A stretch of DNA of 35,081 nt from Bombilactobacillus apium. Lineage in GTDB: Bacteria > Bacillota > Bacilli > Lactobacillales > Lactobacillaceae. The notes beneath the pieces were generated by a model. The model was not told where the DNA came from. It was given only the letters and a program-made list of their open reading frames with translations, and did no database searches. Where the stretch lies: NCBI RefSeq assembly GCF_013385145.1, contig NZ_JABZEC010000009.1, positions 1 to 35,081 on the forward strand, read 5' to 3'. Shown one piece after another: positions 1-11,872 of the stretch (positions within the stretch are counted from its first letter, which is position 1; each line of letters begins with the position of its first letter). Made by a program: the position numbers and the translations under genes.

Positions 1-113
1 GTAACAAGACCGCTTAAAGCGGTCAACAAAAGTGGCAAATGCATGGCAAAAGCCAGCGCCTTGAGATATAGGGCTTACAGCCCTAGAGCAAACTACCTGT
101 TTGACGGGTAGTT
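1..113 (+). mobile_element. Right end of an IS200/IS605-family element, probable omegaRNA 3' segment (partial)
   Basis: Three consecutive hairpins with little else between them: GACCGCT/AGCGGTC at 8-14 and 18-24, TAGGGCT/AGCCCTA at 69-75 and 79-85, and AACTACC/GGTAGTT at 91-97 and 107-113. Subterminal hairpins without long terminal inverted repeats are typical of IS200/IS605 ends. A run of hairpins closing with a GGTAGTT-type stem resembles the region downstream of tnpB where the guide omegaRNA ends. No tnpB reading frame is visible because the window starts inside this region. The right boundary, just after 113, is inferred from the last hairpin. The assignment is by resemblance, not by alignment. 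Confidence 0.5.
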
Positions 114-130
114 CTGATTGTGGGTATAAA
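101..130 (+). promoter_or_regulatory. Possible outward promoter across the IS right boundary
   Basis: TTGACG at 101-106 and TATAAA at 125-130 are separated by 18 bases. The -35 lies in the terminal hairpin of the putative IS end and the -10 in the flanking DNA, so this would be a hybrid promoter directed into the window. Transcription would run toward the small frame at 224 and antisense to the 3' end of the membrane-protein gene. Confidence 0.35.
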
Positions 131-223
131 TGAATTTTGAAATTGAAAAATGAAGGAATGGGCTGGGAGTTAGAATTTGGTTTTAGGACCATAGAGATTT
201 AGAATAAATCGAGGTAATCTTAA

Positions 224-439
224 TTGGTTTCAAATTCAAAGAGGATAATAAAAAAGATGCTGAGAAAATTATTTCCAGCAGCATCAAAAGTTAGTTTAAA
301 TTGTGATTTCTCAAAGAACTTTAAGAGTGATGATATTCATGGCGATAATTTTTGGACCGAACTCGAGCGTGAAAGACGCCAACGAGAAGGGCTAATAATA
401 AGATCAACAGAGAAAGATATTTTGCATAACGGTCGATGA
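224..439 (+). CDS. Small hypothetical ORF, doubtful
   Basis: A 71-codon frame starting at TTG 224, with GAGG at 211-214 placed 9 bases upstream. The product is basic at the N terminus and rich in charged residues, with an ERERRQRE stretch near residue 50; I recognise no family. The last 119 bases overlap, in antisense, the C-terminal codons of the minus-strand membrane protein, which has a convincing transmembrane helix there. The frame may therefore be fortuitous, a remnant, or a real small gene fed by the promoter at 101-130. Its only support is the ribosome-binding site and the open frame. Confidence 0.2.
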   Translation: MVSNSKRIIKKMLRKLFPAASKVSLNCDFSKNFKSDDIHGDNFWTELERERRQREGLIIRSTEKDILHNGR

Positions 440-2024
440 AGTTCGGCTGATAACGAATGACAATTTTATTATTTGGACTAGTAGTATTAATTTTAAAAGT
501 GCCTCGATGAGAAAATTGTGCTGAAACTTGGTGACCGTTATTAGTAACAGAATAGTTATTGGTGCCGTAATTTAGGAAAGGAAGATCAATCGTATTCTGT
601 TTAGAATGTGTTTTGACTTGATAAGTCATTTGATTGCTAGCAGGAGTTCCGTATAGAGTTTTGGGATGTCCATTAATATAAGCCGTTGAGTTCCTAAGAT
701 CTGTAAGATCTGCTTGGTATTTGCTAGCAACTTTAGGAAAATAGTCGGGAACATTATTTGCTTCAGGAATTTTATCTGGGGTAAAGAAGAGATCATTTTG
801 TAAATATTTTTGTTCCTTAGTGAACCTTTGATTGGCCGTATTTTGGACTGAACCAAGAGCCAACAGAATTGACAAAATACTGAGAAAAGGAACTAGGAAT
901 TTGTGGATAATATGAACTGAAAAAGCCTGAGCACCAACGTAAGAAATTAGCAGACTAGCAAATAAAACATAGAAGGAACAAAAACGTAAGGATAATTGGA
1001 TTACAAGAACAGGGGTATGGTCAAATAAGGACCAAGGAAAAAGGGGTGTAATCATCCACAAGAAGATTAGGGCGCAACAGAGACTATATTTATAGATGGT
1101 CGAAAGGTGACGCCAGCGAACTACCAAAATTAAAATACTGATCAAGCCGACAATTACGGAGAATGTTCCGGGAGAGTAAACAATTGTAGGATCATTAGCT
1201 AAAACAGAATTAAAAAGTTCATCCCAAGTACTACTGAAAACATGATCTACTTGCCAGTAAGTAGCTTGAATACCGCTGATTGTATAGTGTGAGTGCCAAA
1301 TTAAAGGAAGAATGAAAGCCGCTGTTAAGCCTCCGGTCCATAAGCTGGCGATTAATAAATTCTTAAGAGTAACAAGAGATTTACGGAAGTGAAAAATTAA
1401 ATAAACGATTAATATTCCAACGAGAATAACCCCTGTAATTGCTGTGGTCATAGTATGGGTATAGATTAATCCGGTCATCCCCCAAATTAATTGCCAACGA
1501 TGTGAACCATCTTTTAAAAGATGATAAAAACCAGCAAAGGTCAGAGGTAAAAAGGTTATGGCCAAAAATTCGCCGAAATCAAACCGGGCATAGAAGTTTA
1601 AGAGCCGGAAAAAGGAAAAGGTATAGATAGTAGCCATTAAGAAACTTTGGCTACGGCTTTTGGTAATTGAATAGGTGGCATAATCGGTAATTAAAGCAGT
1701 AATCAAGCTCATGATTGTGACGTATAGGTAAACGCAAAAAATTGGATGACCCAAGACTTTAATTAAAGCAGCTAAGGGGTAAAGTAAATAATTGGGATAA
1801 AATAAGGCAATTTGATCACCAACATGGCCTTGGGTAGCTGTTGATAAATAAGGAAACTGGGTCAATTTCCAATGCAACATTTCGTTAATTCGACTAATAT
1901 GAAAATAACTATCTTGACCAATAAATAAACTTTTATATCGTAAATAAATATAATTAAAGGCTAGCGCGAGAACCAAGTAGATTAGACCAACTAACCAGCG
2001 CTTATGCAGTAATTTTGAGTTCAT
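321..2024 (-). CDS. Polytopic membrane protein, GT-C-like / PTPS-related family
   Basis: A 567-residue integral membrane protein starting at ATG 2024 with a GGGGAG ribosome-binding site just upstream. About a dozen hydrophobic helices can be traced between residue 10 and about 400. They are followed by a soluble, probably extracytoplasmic segment of roughly 130 residues and a last helix near the C terminus with a basic tail. The first extracytoplasmic loop carries D38, H42 and R45 in the context GQDSYFHISRI. This resembles the acidic loop of GT-C glycosyltransferase-like proteins and the 6-pyruvoyl-tetrahydropterin-synthase-related membrane family of lactobacilli. Those proteins are thought to act on cell-surface polysaccharide or lipid-linked sugars, but no substrate can be named here. 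It stands alone on the minus strand, divergent from ymdB, and is not part of the neighbouring repair cluster. A YfhO-like assignment is an alternative. Confidence 0.75.
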   Translation of the reverse strand: MNSKLLHKRWLVGLIYLVLALAFNYIYLRYKSLFIGQDSYFHISRINEMLHWKLTQFPYLSTATQGHVGDQIALFYPNYLLYPLAALIKVLGHPIFCVYLYVTIMSLITALITDYATYSITKSRSQSFLMATIYTFSFFRLLNFYARFDFGEFLAITFLPLTFAGFYHLLKDGSHRWQLIWGMTGLIYTHTMTTAITGVILVGILIVYLIFHFRKSLVTLKNLLIASLWTGGLTAAFILPLIWHSHYTISGIQATYWQVDHVFSSTWDELFNSVLANDPTIVYSPGTFSVIVGLISILILVVRWRHLSTIYKYSLCCALIFLWMITPLFPWSLFDHTPVLVIQLSLRFCSFYVLFASLLISYVGAQAFSVHIIHKFLVPFLSILSILLALGSVQNTANQRFTKEQKYLQNDLFFTPDKIPEANNVPDYFPKVASKYQADLTDLRNSTAYINGHPKTLYGTPASNQMTYQVKTHSKQNTIDLPFLNYGTNNYSVTNNGHQVSAQFSHRGTFKINTTSPNNKIVIRYQPNFIDRYAKYLSLLILLLALLVGVFHARVRSKNYRHEYHHS

Positions 2025-2074
2025 AACTCTCCCCTTGGAATATAATCTAAATTAATTTGGATTACGCTTATTTT

Positions 2075-2104
2075 ATATTATTTTTTAGCAAAATCCGAGG
2101 GCAA
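2075..2104 (-). promoter_or_regulatory. Candidate promoter of the minus-strand membrane protein
   Basis: Read on the minus strand, TTGCCC (complement of 2099-2104) and TAATAT (complement of 2075-2080) are 18 bases apart and lie about 50 bases upstream of the ATG at 2024. The region is AT-rich, so chance matches are likely. Confidence 0.35.
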
Positions 2105-2236
2105 ATCCAAAAAAATTTCATTCTGGAGCTCCTCTCATCTTGATTTGTTGAAGAACTTAAATCATACTCTTAATTATATAGAATAAAACTAGATTGAATA
2201 AGAATTTTAATTGCAAATTTGAGACAGGAGATAGTT

Positions 2237-3022
2237 ATGCGAATCTTATTTGTTGGTGATGTGATGGGCGAAATTGGAATGCAGGCCATTACCCAGTATT
2301 TACCCCTGCTCAAAACTAAGTATCATCCGCAAGTGACCATTGTTAATGGTGAAAATGCCGATCAAGGTCGGGGAATTAAGGAAAAGCAGTTCAAAGCTCT
2401 TTTACACGCTGGTGCTGATTTAGTGACTTTAGGCAATCATGCTTGGGATAAGTTTGAAGTACAAGAACTATTGCAGGAAAACGATAATCTCTTGCGTCCT
2501 GCCAACTATCCGGGTTCACAGACCCCGGGGAGCGGTTTAGTAATTAAGCAAGTGAATGCAGAGCAATTAGCGGTGCTTAATTTACAAGGACGAGCTTTGA
2601 TGCAAGCTATTGATGATCCCTTTACCGCCGCCGATCGTTTATTAAAAAAAGTTCCAGCCCAAGCCAAAGTCTTTGTTGATTTTCACGCGGAAACGACTAG
2701 TGAGAAGGGAGCTTTGGCTCATTATCTTGATGGGCGGATTTCTGCTTTAGTGGGAACCCATACCCATGTGCAAACTAATGATGCCCATACTCTTCCCCGA
2801 GGAACAGCCTTCTTAACCGATGTGGGAATGACAGGATCCTATGATGGAATTTTGGGGGTTAAAGCCCAAAGTAGTGTCCAACGCTTCTTGACCCAACGGC
2901 CTACGCGTTATGAAATCGACGATCAAGGTCGTCCCCAAATTAATTTCTGTACTATTGACTTAGAACATAAAAATAAAATTCAAGTGGGGCAGGTTAATCC
3001 TGATCGCCCTCTGCTAGAGTAG
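2237..3022 (+). CDS. ymdB: YmdB-family metallophosphoesterase (2',3'-cyclic nucleotide phosphodiesterase)
   Basis: A 261-residue metallophosphoesterase of the YmdB/TIGR00282 family. Family members hydrolyse 2',3'-cyclic nucleotides and in Bacillus influence biofilm and motility decisions. Metal-binding motifs appear in the expected order: GDVMG (D8), NGENA (E39, N40), GNHAWDK (N67, H68), [10 protein letters not shown] near residue 150, GTHTHVQT near 175, and TDVGMTG near 195. I choose ATG 2237 because GGAG lies at the right distance upstream; an in-frame TTG at 2219 would put that site inside the gene. The gene is first in the run leading to mutS, 25 bases before its start. In Bacillus ymdB also lies close upstream of the mismatch-repair genes. 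Confidence 0.92.
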   Translation: MRILFVGDVMGEIGMQAITQYLPLLKTKYHPQVTIVNGENADQGRGIKEKQFKALLHAGADLVTLGNHAWDKFEVQELLQENDNLLRPANYPGSQTPGSGLVIKQVNAEQLAVLNLQGRALMQAIDDPFTAADRLLKKVPAQAKVFVDFHAETTSEKGALAHYLDGRISALVGTHTHVQTNDAHTLPRGTAFLTDVGMTGSYDGILGVKAQSSVQRFLTQRPTRYEIDDQGRPQINFCTIDLEHKNKIQVGQVNPDRPLLE

Positions 3023-3047
3023 TTTATTAAGAGGAGTGAAGAAATTT

Positions 3048-5651
3048 ATGCCACAAAAAACTAAGACTACTCCCATGATGCAACAATATTTGAGTATCAA
3101 GAAAGATTATCCTGATGCTTTTTTATTTTACCGGATTGGGGATTTTTACGAATTATTTTATGATGATGCTATCAAGGGTTCGCAAATTTTGGAATTAACT
3201 CTAACTGCCCGCAATAAGAATGCTCCTGAACCGATTCCGATGTGTGGAGTCCCTCATCATGCTGCTGATAGTTATGTGGCAGTTTTGGTTGATAAAGGCT
3301 ACAAGGTCGCAATTTGTGAACAACTGGAGAATCCCAAGGAAGCTGAAGGGATGGTCAAACGGGGAATTATTAAACTGGTGACCCCCGGAACTAATCTGGA
3401 AGTTAAGCCTAATCAAAGTAAAGATAATAATTATTTGGCAGCTTTAGCGACTACTGAGAAAAACTATGGCTTTGCCTATACGGATTTGGCGACTGGAGAA
3501 GTTGCTGTAACGAGTCTTCCTGATTTAGCAGCTGTCCAAAATGAGCTTCTAAATTTACGGAGTAAAGAAATCGTCATGGATTTTGACGTGGCTGAGAAAA
3601 TTACCCCGGAAATTAAAAAATTAGGTATCTTAGTTTCGGTTGAAAAACCCCAACAAGAATATTCGGAAGTTAGTTTTGTCGCGCAAAATCTGACCCAAGG
3701 GGAACAAAAACAAGCGGTCCAAGTTTTAATTTCTTATCTAGTAGAAACGCAAAAAAGAGATTTAGGCCATTTACAAGTTGCGCAAGAATATGAAGCGCAA
3801 CAATATCTACAGATGGACCATAATGCCCATAATAATTTGGAGTTATTTCGTTCCTTGCGCACGGGTGAAAAAAAGGGAACTCTGGCTTGGCTTTTGGACG
3901 CGACAAAGACCGCGATGGGTAGTCGTTTATTGAAACAGTGGTTACAACGCCCCCTTTTGGATCGGCAGCAATTAAAATGGCGCCAAGATTTGATTCAATT
4001 ATTTTTGGATAATTATTTTCAAAGAAGTTCTTTGCAGGATTATTTAATTAAGGTCTATGATCTCGAACGTTTGGCGGGACGAATCGCTTTGGGAACGGTT
4101 AACGGCCGGGATTTAATTCAGTTAGCGACTTCTTTAGAGCAAGTGCCAAAGATTAAAGCCGTGCTCCGTGATTTGCAGACCCCTTTAATCGATGATTTAT
4201 TGGAACAAGTCCCTGATTGTCAAGAGGTTCATGATTTGATTACCACGGCAGTTGTCGATGATCCGCCAATTTCAGTCACAGATGGTCATTTGATTCAAGA
4301 TGGCTATAATCAACAACTAGACCAATATCGGGCGGCGATGAGTCAAGGGAAGACTTGGCTTGCGCAGATGCAAGTTCATGAGCAAGAAGTAACGGGAATC
4401 AAGAATTTGAAAATTGGTTTTAATCGGGTTTTTGGTTACTATATTGAAGTCACCAATGCGAATAAAGATCAAGTTCCCTCGGATCGTTACCAACGGAAAC
4501 AAACTTTAGCTAATGCCGAGCGTTATATCACGCCAGAATTAAAGGAAAAAGAACATTTAATTTTAGAAGCTGAAGAACAGTCGACCTTGTTGGAGTATCA
4601 TTTATTTAATGAAATTCGGGATCAAGTCAAAACTAAAATTCAAGAATTACAAACTTTGGCGCATACTTTAGCCCAATTAGATGTTTTACAAGGTTTCTGT
4701 ACGATTAGTGAGCAGTATCATTATGTCCGGCCGGAATTTACTAAAGACGCTGAAGTTCAAATTAAACAAGGCCGCCATCCCGTGGTGGAAAAAGTCCTCG
4801 GTAAGCAAGCCTATATCCCCAACGATGTTTCCATGGATCCGGCTACCGATGTCTTGTTGATTACCGGTCCCAATATGTCTGGGAAGAGTACCTATATGCG
4901 GCAATTGGCTTTGATCGCGATTATGGCCCAAGTAGGTTGTTTTGTTCCGGCAGAATCAGCTCGCTTGCCACTATTTGATCATATCTTTACCCGAATTGGC
5001 GCGGCTGATGATTTGATTGCTGGTAATTCAACTTTCATGGTGGAGATGATGGAAGCTAATGATGCTTTACAGCATGCAACCAGCCACTCCTTGATTATTT
5101 TTGATGAGATTGGGCGGGGAACAGCAACCTATGATGGGTTGGCCCTAGCGCAAGCGATTGTGGAATATCTGCAGGCCAAAGTTCATGCTAAGACGCTCTT
5201 TTCCACTCATTATCATGAATTGACGGCTTTAGCGGACCAATTTCCTGCCGTGAAAAATGTCCATGTGGATGCGACCGAAGAAGGCGGACAATTAGTCTTT
5301 TTGCATAAGGTTCTCGCTGGTCCCGCGGATAAATCTTACGGGATTCATGTCGCTCAACTGGCTGGTTTACCGAATTTAGTTTTGGATCGGGCCCAGGAGG
5401 TTCTAACTGGCCTCGAACAAGAGACAGTACCGTCAGCTGTCAGTTCTGAACCGGTCTCACCGGTCCCTAAAATTCAAGAATCAGAAGTTACTCCAGTGCC
5501 GGCAGAAGAACAACTGTCATTATTTGCTAGTGCTTCACCGACACGAGCCCAAGAAATTGTTCAACAAGTCCAGGAAGCAAACTTATTAAAAATGACCCCA
5601 CTAGATGCCCTGAACTTCTTAGATAAGATTCAAGATGAAATTTCTGATTAA
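3048..5651 (+). CDS. mutS: DNA mismatch repair protein MutS
   Basis: An 867-residue mismatch-recognition ATPase. The N-terminal mismatch-binding domain carries the Phe-X-Glu motif within GDFYELF (about residue 30). The central core and clamp domains follow, then the ABC-type ATPase with Walker A GPNMSGKS at 607-614 and Walker [10 protein letters not shown] near 684. Near residue 822 QLSLF matches a beta-clamp-binding motif and sits in a Pro/Glu/Val-rich linker. ATG 3048 is preferred over GTG 3036 because the GTG overlaps the GAGGAG ribosome-binding site at 3031-3036. The length matches Bacillus MutS. Its stop lies 11 bases before mutL, so the two are almost certainly cotranscribed. Confidence 0.97.
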   Translation: MPQKTKTTPMMQQYLSIKKDYPDAFLFYRIGDFYELFYDDAIKGSQILELTLTARNKNAPEPIPMCGVPHHAADSYVAVLVDKGYKVAICEQLENPKEAEGMVKRGIIKLVTPGTNLEVKPNQSKDNNYLAALATTEKNYGFAYTDLATGEVAVTSLPDLAAVQNELLNLRSKEIVMDFDVAEKITPEIKKLGILVSVEKPQQEYSEVSFVAQNLTQGEQKQAVQVLISYLVETQKRDLGHLQVAQEYEAQQYLQMDHNAHNNLELFRSLRTGEKKGTLAWLLDATKTAMGSRLLKQWLQRPLLDRQQLKWRQDLIQLFLDNYFQRSSLQDYLIKVYDLERLAGRIALGTVNGRDLIQLATSLEQVPKIKAVLRDLQTPLIDDLLEQVPDCQEVHDLITTAVVDDPPISVTDGHLIQDGYNQQLDQYRAAMSQGKTWLAQMQVHEQEVTGIKNLKIGFNRVFGYYIEVTNANKDQVPSDRYQRKQTLANAERYITPELKEKEHLILEAEEQSTLLEYHLFNEIRDQVKTKIQELQTLAHTLAQLDVLQGFCTISEQYHYVRPEFTKDAEVQIKQGRHPVVEKVLGKQAYIPNDVSMDPATDVLLITGPNMSGKSTYMRQLALIAIMAQVGCFVPAESARLPLFDHIFTRIGAADDLIAGNSTFMVEMMEANDALQHATSHSLIIFDEIGRGTATYDGLALAQAIVEYLQAKVHAKTLFSTHYHELTALADQFPAVKNVHVDATEEGGQLVFLHKVLAGPADKSYGIHVAQLAGLPNLVLDRAQEVLTGLEQETVPSAVSSEPVSPVPKIQESEVTPVPAEEQLSLFASASPTRAQEIVQQVQEANLLKMTPLDALNFLDKIQDEISD

Positions 5652-5662
5652 GGGGGATTAAG

Positions 5663-7528
5663 ATGGCGCAAATTCATCAGTTATCACCCACTTTAAGTAA
5701 CCAAATTGCTGCGGGAGAAGTGATTGAACGTCCAGCTTCGGTAGTTAAGGAATTGGTTGAAAATGCGATTGATGCCCAAGCTAGTCAAATTGATATTCAA
5801 GTTCAAGAAGCCGGGATAAAATCAATTAGGGTTCGAGATAATGGTCAAGGAATCGCGGCTGAGCAAGTCACTTTAGCCTTCCAAGCGCATACGACTAGTA
5901 AAATCACCACGAGCCAAGATCTCTTTCAAGTGCGGACTTTGGGTTTTCGCGGGGAAGCGCTCGCCAGTATTGCGGCGGTTGCGCAAGTAACTTTAACGAC
6001 CAGTAGTGATGGAGCCCACGGAACCCAGATCAAAATTGCTGGTGGTCAGCAGGAGTCCTTAGTTGATCTGGCAGCTAGTCAAGGAACTACCGTAGTCGTA
6101 GCCGATTTATTTTACAATACGCCAGCGCGCTTGAAGTATTTGAAGACCGTCAATACCGAGTTAAATCGGGTAATTGATATTGTCAATCGTTTAGCTTTAG
6201 CCCATCCGCAAATTGCTTTTACTTTGCGAACGGAAAAAAAGGATTTATTGAAAACTTCGGGTAATGGTCAATTGCAGCAGGCTTTAGCTGGGATTTATGG
6301 TCGTAAGGCTGCCCAACAAATGGTGTCTTTTAAACAAGAAAGTGCCGATTTTCAGGTTTGGGGCTATACTTCTTTACCCCAGGAAACTCGGGCCAACCGC
6401 AAATATATTTCTTTACTAGTCAACGGTCGGTATATTGTTAATTACCAATTAGTGCAAGCTTTATTGGCCGGCTATGGGACGAAATTAATGGTGGGCCGCT
6501 TTCCCCTCGCGGTAGTGAACATTAAGTTAGATCCGATTTTAGTGGATGTTAACGTTCATCCAACCAAAAGAGAAGTTCGTTTTAGTAAAGAATCGCTCTT
6601 AGCCGAGACTTTAACCGCGGCGATTGGGCAAGGATTAGGCCAAAGTAACTTGCTGCGGTCAGCTAAAGCGGTCGGTTTTCAAGCTGCTCTAGCTAAGTCA
6701 ACCGCAACAACTATCGAGACTAAGGCCCCTGTCCAGCAACAGATTGCCGAGCCAACTTCCGCAAAAATCCCCTCTAGTTGGGAACTTCCGGGAGCTGTTG
6801 TTTTGACGCCGATTTTTGAAGATCCGAATCATTTACAAAGCTGGGATCAACGCCTTCAAAATGAGCGCGGAATAGCTCTGCAAAATAAAGAAACTCAAGT
6901 CCAAGAAGCCACATTGGAAGCTTTTCCTCAATTACAATTTGTCGCCCAGATCCACGCGACTTATTTGCTTGCGGAAAGCAGTGATGGTTTTTATTTGGTC
7001 GATCAACACGCCGCCCAAGAAAGAGTTAACTATGAAAAAATTCGTCCACAACTAGGAAATACTAGCCCGGATCAGCAACAATTGTTGGTCCCCTTGATTC
7101 TTGATTATGCCAATTCCGAAACGAATTTAATTACTGAACAGTTGGACAATTTGCAAGCTTTAGGAATTGGGATTGCTATTTTTGGTCAAAATAGTTTTGT
7201 GGTGACCAGTTATCCGACTTGGATTCCAGAAGCTCAAGCGGAAAATTTAATTCGTAATTTAATTGAAATGGTTTTGCAGCAGGGAAGCGTTAGTCTGGCC
7301 GAGTTTCGGGAACAGACAGCACGACAGATGAGTTGTAAATTGTCAATCAGGGCCCACGATCCCTTGGACCGACAACAGGCTCAAGCTGTTTTAGATCAAT
7401 TAGCCCAAGCCCATAATCCCTATAATTGTCCTCATGGGCGACCGACTTTGATTCATTTTAGTGACCATGATCTCCAGAAGGCCTTTAAACGGATTCAAGA
7501 TCCCCATCAAGCTCAGACTAGAAAATGA
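5663..7528 (+). CDS. mutL: DNA mismatch repair endonuclease MutL
   Basis: A 621-residue MutL of the type found in bacteria without MutH. The N-terminal GHKL ATPase has the NQIAAGEV segment, E30 and N34 in KELVEN, DNGQGI, and GFRGEALAS. The C-terminal domain keeps the endonuclease metal motif DQHA-x2-E-x4-E at about 447-458, as well as SCKLSIRA and CPHGRPT, so strand nicking should be intact. The linker between the domains (about 330-420) is Gln/Ala-rich and weakly conserved. A GGGGGA ribosome-binding site precedes ATG 5663. The next gene, ruvA, starts 9 bases after the stop, placing mutS, mutL and ruvAB in one transcription unit. Confidence 0.97.
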   Translation: MAQIHQLSPTLSNQIAAGEVIERPASVVKELVENAIDAQASQIDIQVQEAGIKSIRVRDNGQGIAAEQVTLAFQAHTTSKITTSQDLFQVRTLGFRGEALASIAAVAQVTLTTSSDGAHGTQIKIAGGQQESLVDLAASQGTTVVVADLFYNTPARLKYLKTVNTELNRVIDIVNRLALAHPQIAFTLRTEKKDLLKTSGNGQLQQALAGIYGRKAAQQMVSFKQESADFQVWGYTSLPQETRANRKYISLLVNGRYIVNYQLVQALLAGYGTKLMVGRFPLAVVNIKLDPILVDVNVHPTKREVRFSKESLLAETLTAAIGQGLGQSNLLRSAKAVGFQAALAKSTATTIETKAPVQQQIAEPTSAKIPSSWELPGAVVLTPIFEDPNHLQSWDQRLQNERGIALQNKETQVQEATLEAFPQLQFVAQIHATYLLAESSDGFYLVDQHAAQERVNYEKIRPQLGNTSPDQQQLLVPLILDYANSETNLITEQLDNLQALGIGIAIFGQNSFVVTSYPTWIPEAQAENLIRNLIEMVLQQGSVSLAEFREQTARQMSCKLSIRAHDPLDRQQAQAVLDQLAQAHNPYNCPHGRPTLIHFSDHDLQKAFKRIQDPHQAQTRK

Positions 7529-7537
7529 GGTAACTAG

Positions 7538-8149
7538 ATGTTTGAATATTTAAAAGGAGTAGTGACTTTTTTAGGCCCGACTTATGTGGTAGTTGAAGTG
7601 GCGGGAATTGGCTATCGAGTGGTGGTAGCTAATCCGCAGCGTTATCAACCGCAAGAAGAGTTAACGATCTACGTTGAACAGATTATTCGTGAAAATGAAC
7701 AATCTTTGTATGGATTTTATGATTTAACAGAGAAACAGTTATTCCAACTTTTAACAACGGTTTCCGGAATTGGCCCTAAGAGTGCTTTGGCTATTTTGGC
7801 CGATAATGATCATCAGCCGCTAATCACGGCGATTGTCAATGATGATGCCAAGTTCTTGACCCAATTTCCGGGAGTTGGGAAAAAGACTGCGCAACAGATT
7901 ATTTTAGATTTACGCGATAAATTACCAGAGAAGCAATTAGAGATGGGGGCCACGACTTTATTTACGTCCGCTAGTCCCAATACTAAGAAAAATCTTCAAT
8001 TACAGGATGGCTTAGAGGCCTTAGTGGCTTTAGGTTATAGTCAAAAGGCGGTACAAAAAATCGCTGGTTCACTGGCTGAACAAGACTTAGCGGATGCTGG
8101 TAGTTATGTTCGCGCTGGCTTGCAATTATTGCAGGAAGGAGGTCGCTAG
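7538..8149 (+). CDS. ruvA: Holliday junction branch migration protein RuvA
   Basis: A 203-residue RuvA that binds four-way junctions as a tetramer and loads RuvB. The N-terminal OB-fold runs through about residue 60. Two helix-hairpin-helix motifs, SGIGPKSA at 76-83 and PGVGKKTA at 111-118, contact the DNA backbone. The C-terminal domain with LEALVALGYSQKAVQK resembles the RuvB-binding three-helix bundle. GAGG precedes ATG 7538 by a normal spacing. The stop codon directly abuts the GTG start of ruvB, and the GGAGG used by ruvB lies in the last codons of ruvA, which suggests coupled translation. Confidence 0.96.
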   Translation: MFEYLKGVVTFLGPTYVVVEVAGIGYRVVVANPQRYQPQEELTIYVEQIIRENEQSLYGFYDLTEKQLFQLLTTVSGIGPKSALAILADNDHQPLITAIVNDDAKFLTQFPGVGKKTAQQIILDLRDKLPEKQLEMGATTLFTSASPNTKKNLQLQDGLEALVALGYSQKAVQKIAGSLAEQDLADAGSYVRAGLQLLQEGGR

Positions 8150-9165
8150 GTGGATTCGCAAGATTTAACAAATGATTCTGTTTTAGATGACCAAGAACAA
8201 GCTGTGGAAAAGTCTTTACGTCCCCAATTTTTCCGTCAATATATTGGCCAAGAACGGATTAAGTATGAGTTACAAGTTTACATTAAGGCGGCTCAAAAAA
8301 GAGAAGAAGCTCTCGACCACGTTTTACTATATGGCCCACCAGGGCTAGGAAAAACCACTTTAGCTTTGGTGATCGCCAACGAATTGGGGGTCAATTTGCG
8401 TTCAACCACTGGTCCTTCAATTGAAAAAGCGGGTGATTTAGTCGCTATTTTGAGTGAACTACAGGCCGGGGATGTTTTATTTATTGATGAAATTCATCGC
8501 TTGCCCAAGAATATCGAAGAAATTTTGTATTCGGCGATGGAAGATTTTTTCATTGATATTGTTGTCGGCCAAGGGGCTCAAGCGCACGCAATCCATTATC
8601 CTTTACCACCATTTACTTTAATTGGGGCGACCACTCAAGCGGGGCAATTATCGGCTCCTTTACGGGAACGTTTTGGCATTGTGGAACATTTGATTTACTA
8701 TGATGAAGCCGATTTGACGCAAATTATTCTACGCTCGGCAGATGTTTTACAAGTTGAAATTGAACCAGAAGCTGCGCATGCTTTAGCGCGGCGGTCTCGA
8801 GGGACACCTCGGGTTGCCAATCGTTTATTGAAACGCGTACGCGATTTTGCCCAAGTGGCTGATCAAGATCGCATCCAAGCTGCTTTAGTACAAAAGACCT
8901 TAGATCAGTTACAGGTTGATAGTGCCGGTTTAAATTCGGGTGATCGCAAGCTTCTGCAGATGATGATTGATTTGTATCAAGGGGGGCCCTTGGGACTAAA
9001 AACGATGGCCGTGAATATTGGTGAAGAACAAGAAACTGTGGAAGCTGTTTATGAGCCTTATTTACTGCAACAAGGATTTTTAAAACGAACGGTGCGAGGA
9101 CGGATGGTCACCAATAAAGCTTATCAACATTTAGGCCTGACCCCACCGCAGAAAGAAGAAACTAA

Positions 9166-9169
<4 letters not shown>
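8150..9169 (+). CDS. ruvB: Holliday junction branch migration helicase RuvB
   Basis: A 339-residue AAA+ motor. Walker [10 protein letters not shown] lies at 62-70 and Walker B LFIDEIH near 111-117. Sensor 1 is in LIGATT, the arginine-finger region is [10 protein letters not shown], and sensor 2 lies in [19 protein letters not shown]. The C-terminal winged-helix domain that binds DNA follows. GTG at 8150 is the start, since AAGGAGGT is 6 bases upstream and no ATG lies nearby. With RuvA it drives branch migration of recombination intermediates. The stop overlaps the start of queA by four bases (ATGA), a classic translational-coupling arrangement. Confidence 0.97.
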
Positions 9170-11350
<2,181 letters not shown>

Positions 11351-11434
11351 CTAAAGCCTGCTTTTAAGTAAGTTTTTTGTTAAAATAAAAAACAGTAGAT
11401 TTAAATTTAAAATTTTCTAATTGAGGTGGCTGAA

Positions 11435-11845
11435 TTGAATTTATTAGCAGCAAGTGGTGGGATGGGCGGTAATTATACCGTATTGATCTTTTTTGTCTTG
11501 ATGATTGGCTTGATGTACTTCACCATGATTCGTCCCCAAAAAAAGCAACAAGAAAAACGCAAGCAAATGTTGAATGCAATTAAAGTTGGGGATCCGGTAG
11601 TTACCATTGGTGGCTTACACGGAACTATTGATTCCATGAACGATGCTGATCAAACTGTAGTTTTGGATTGTGATGGGATTTATCTAACCTTTAGTCGTTC
11701 GGCAATCCGGGCGGTCAGCCAACCGGCAACGTCGACGCCAGTAAAAACTGAAGACAAGCCTGAAGTAGAGGCGACTAAGACCCTAACGCCAGAAAGTGAA
11801 GCTTCTCCAGCTGAAACAACTCCAACTGATGATTCCGAAAAGTAA
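11435..11845 (+). CDS. yajC: Preprotein translocase accessory subunit YajC
   Basis: A 136-residue single-pass membrane protein associated with the SecDF translocase complex. A hydrophobic helix (about 15-30, VLIFFVLMIGLMYFTMI) is followed by the signature RPQKKQQEKRK and a small cytoplasmic domain with VGDPVVTIGGLHGTI. The last 45 or so residues form a Pro/Thr/Glu-rich low-complexity tail. TTG 11435 is preferred over GTG 11426 because the latter lies inside the GAGGTGG ribosome-binding site. The gene sits in the usual position after tgt. An intrinsic terminator begins at its stop codon and closes this unit. Confidence 0.92.
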   Translation: MNLLAASGGMGGNYTVLIFFVLMIGLMYFTMIRPQKKQQEKRKQMLNAIKVGDPVVTIGGLHGTIDSMNDADQTVVLDCDGIYLTFSRSAIRAVSQPATSTPVKTEDKPEVEATKTLTPESEASPAETTPTDDSEK

Positions 11846-11872
11846 ACGATTGTGAAAGACAATCGTTTTTTT
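11844..11872 (+). terminator. Intrinsic terminator after yajC
   Basis: A 10-bp stem (AAACGATTGT with ACAATCGTTT) closes a GAAAG loop and is followed by seven T. The 5' arm overlaps the yajC stop codon. Confidence 0.9.

Noticed and set aside
2219-2236. TTG 2219 as start of ymdB
   Set aside because: It would place the GGAG ribosome-binding site inside the gene and add residues not found in the family; ATG 2237 fits.
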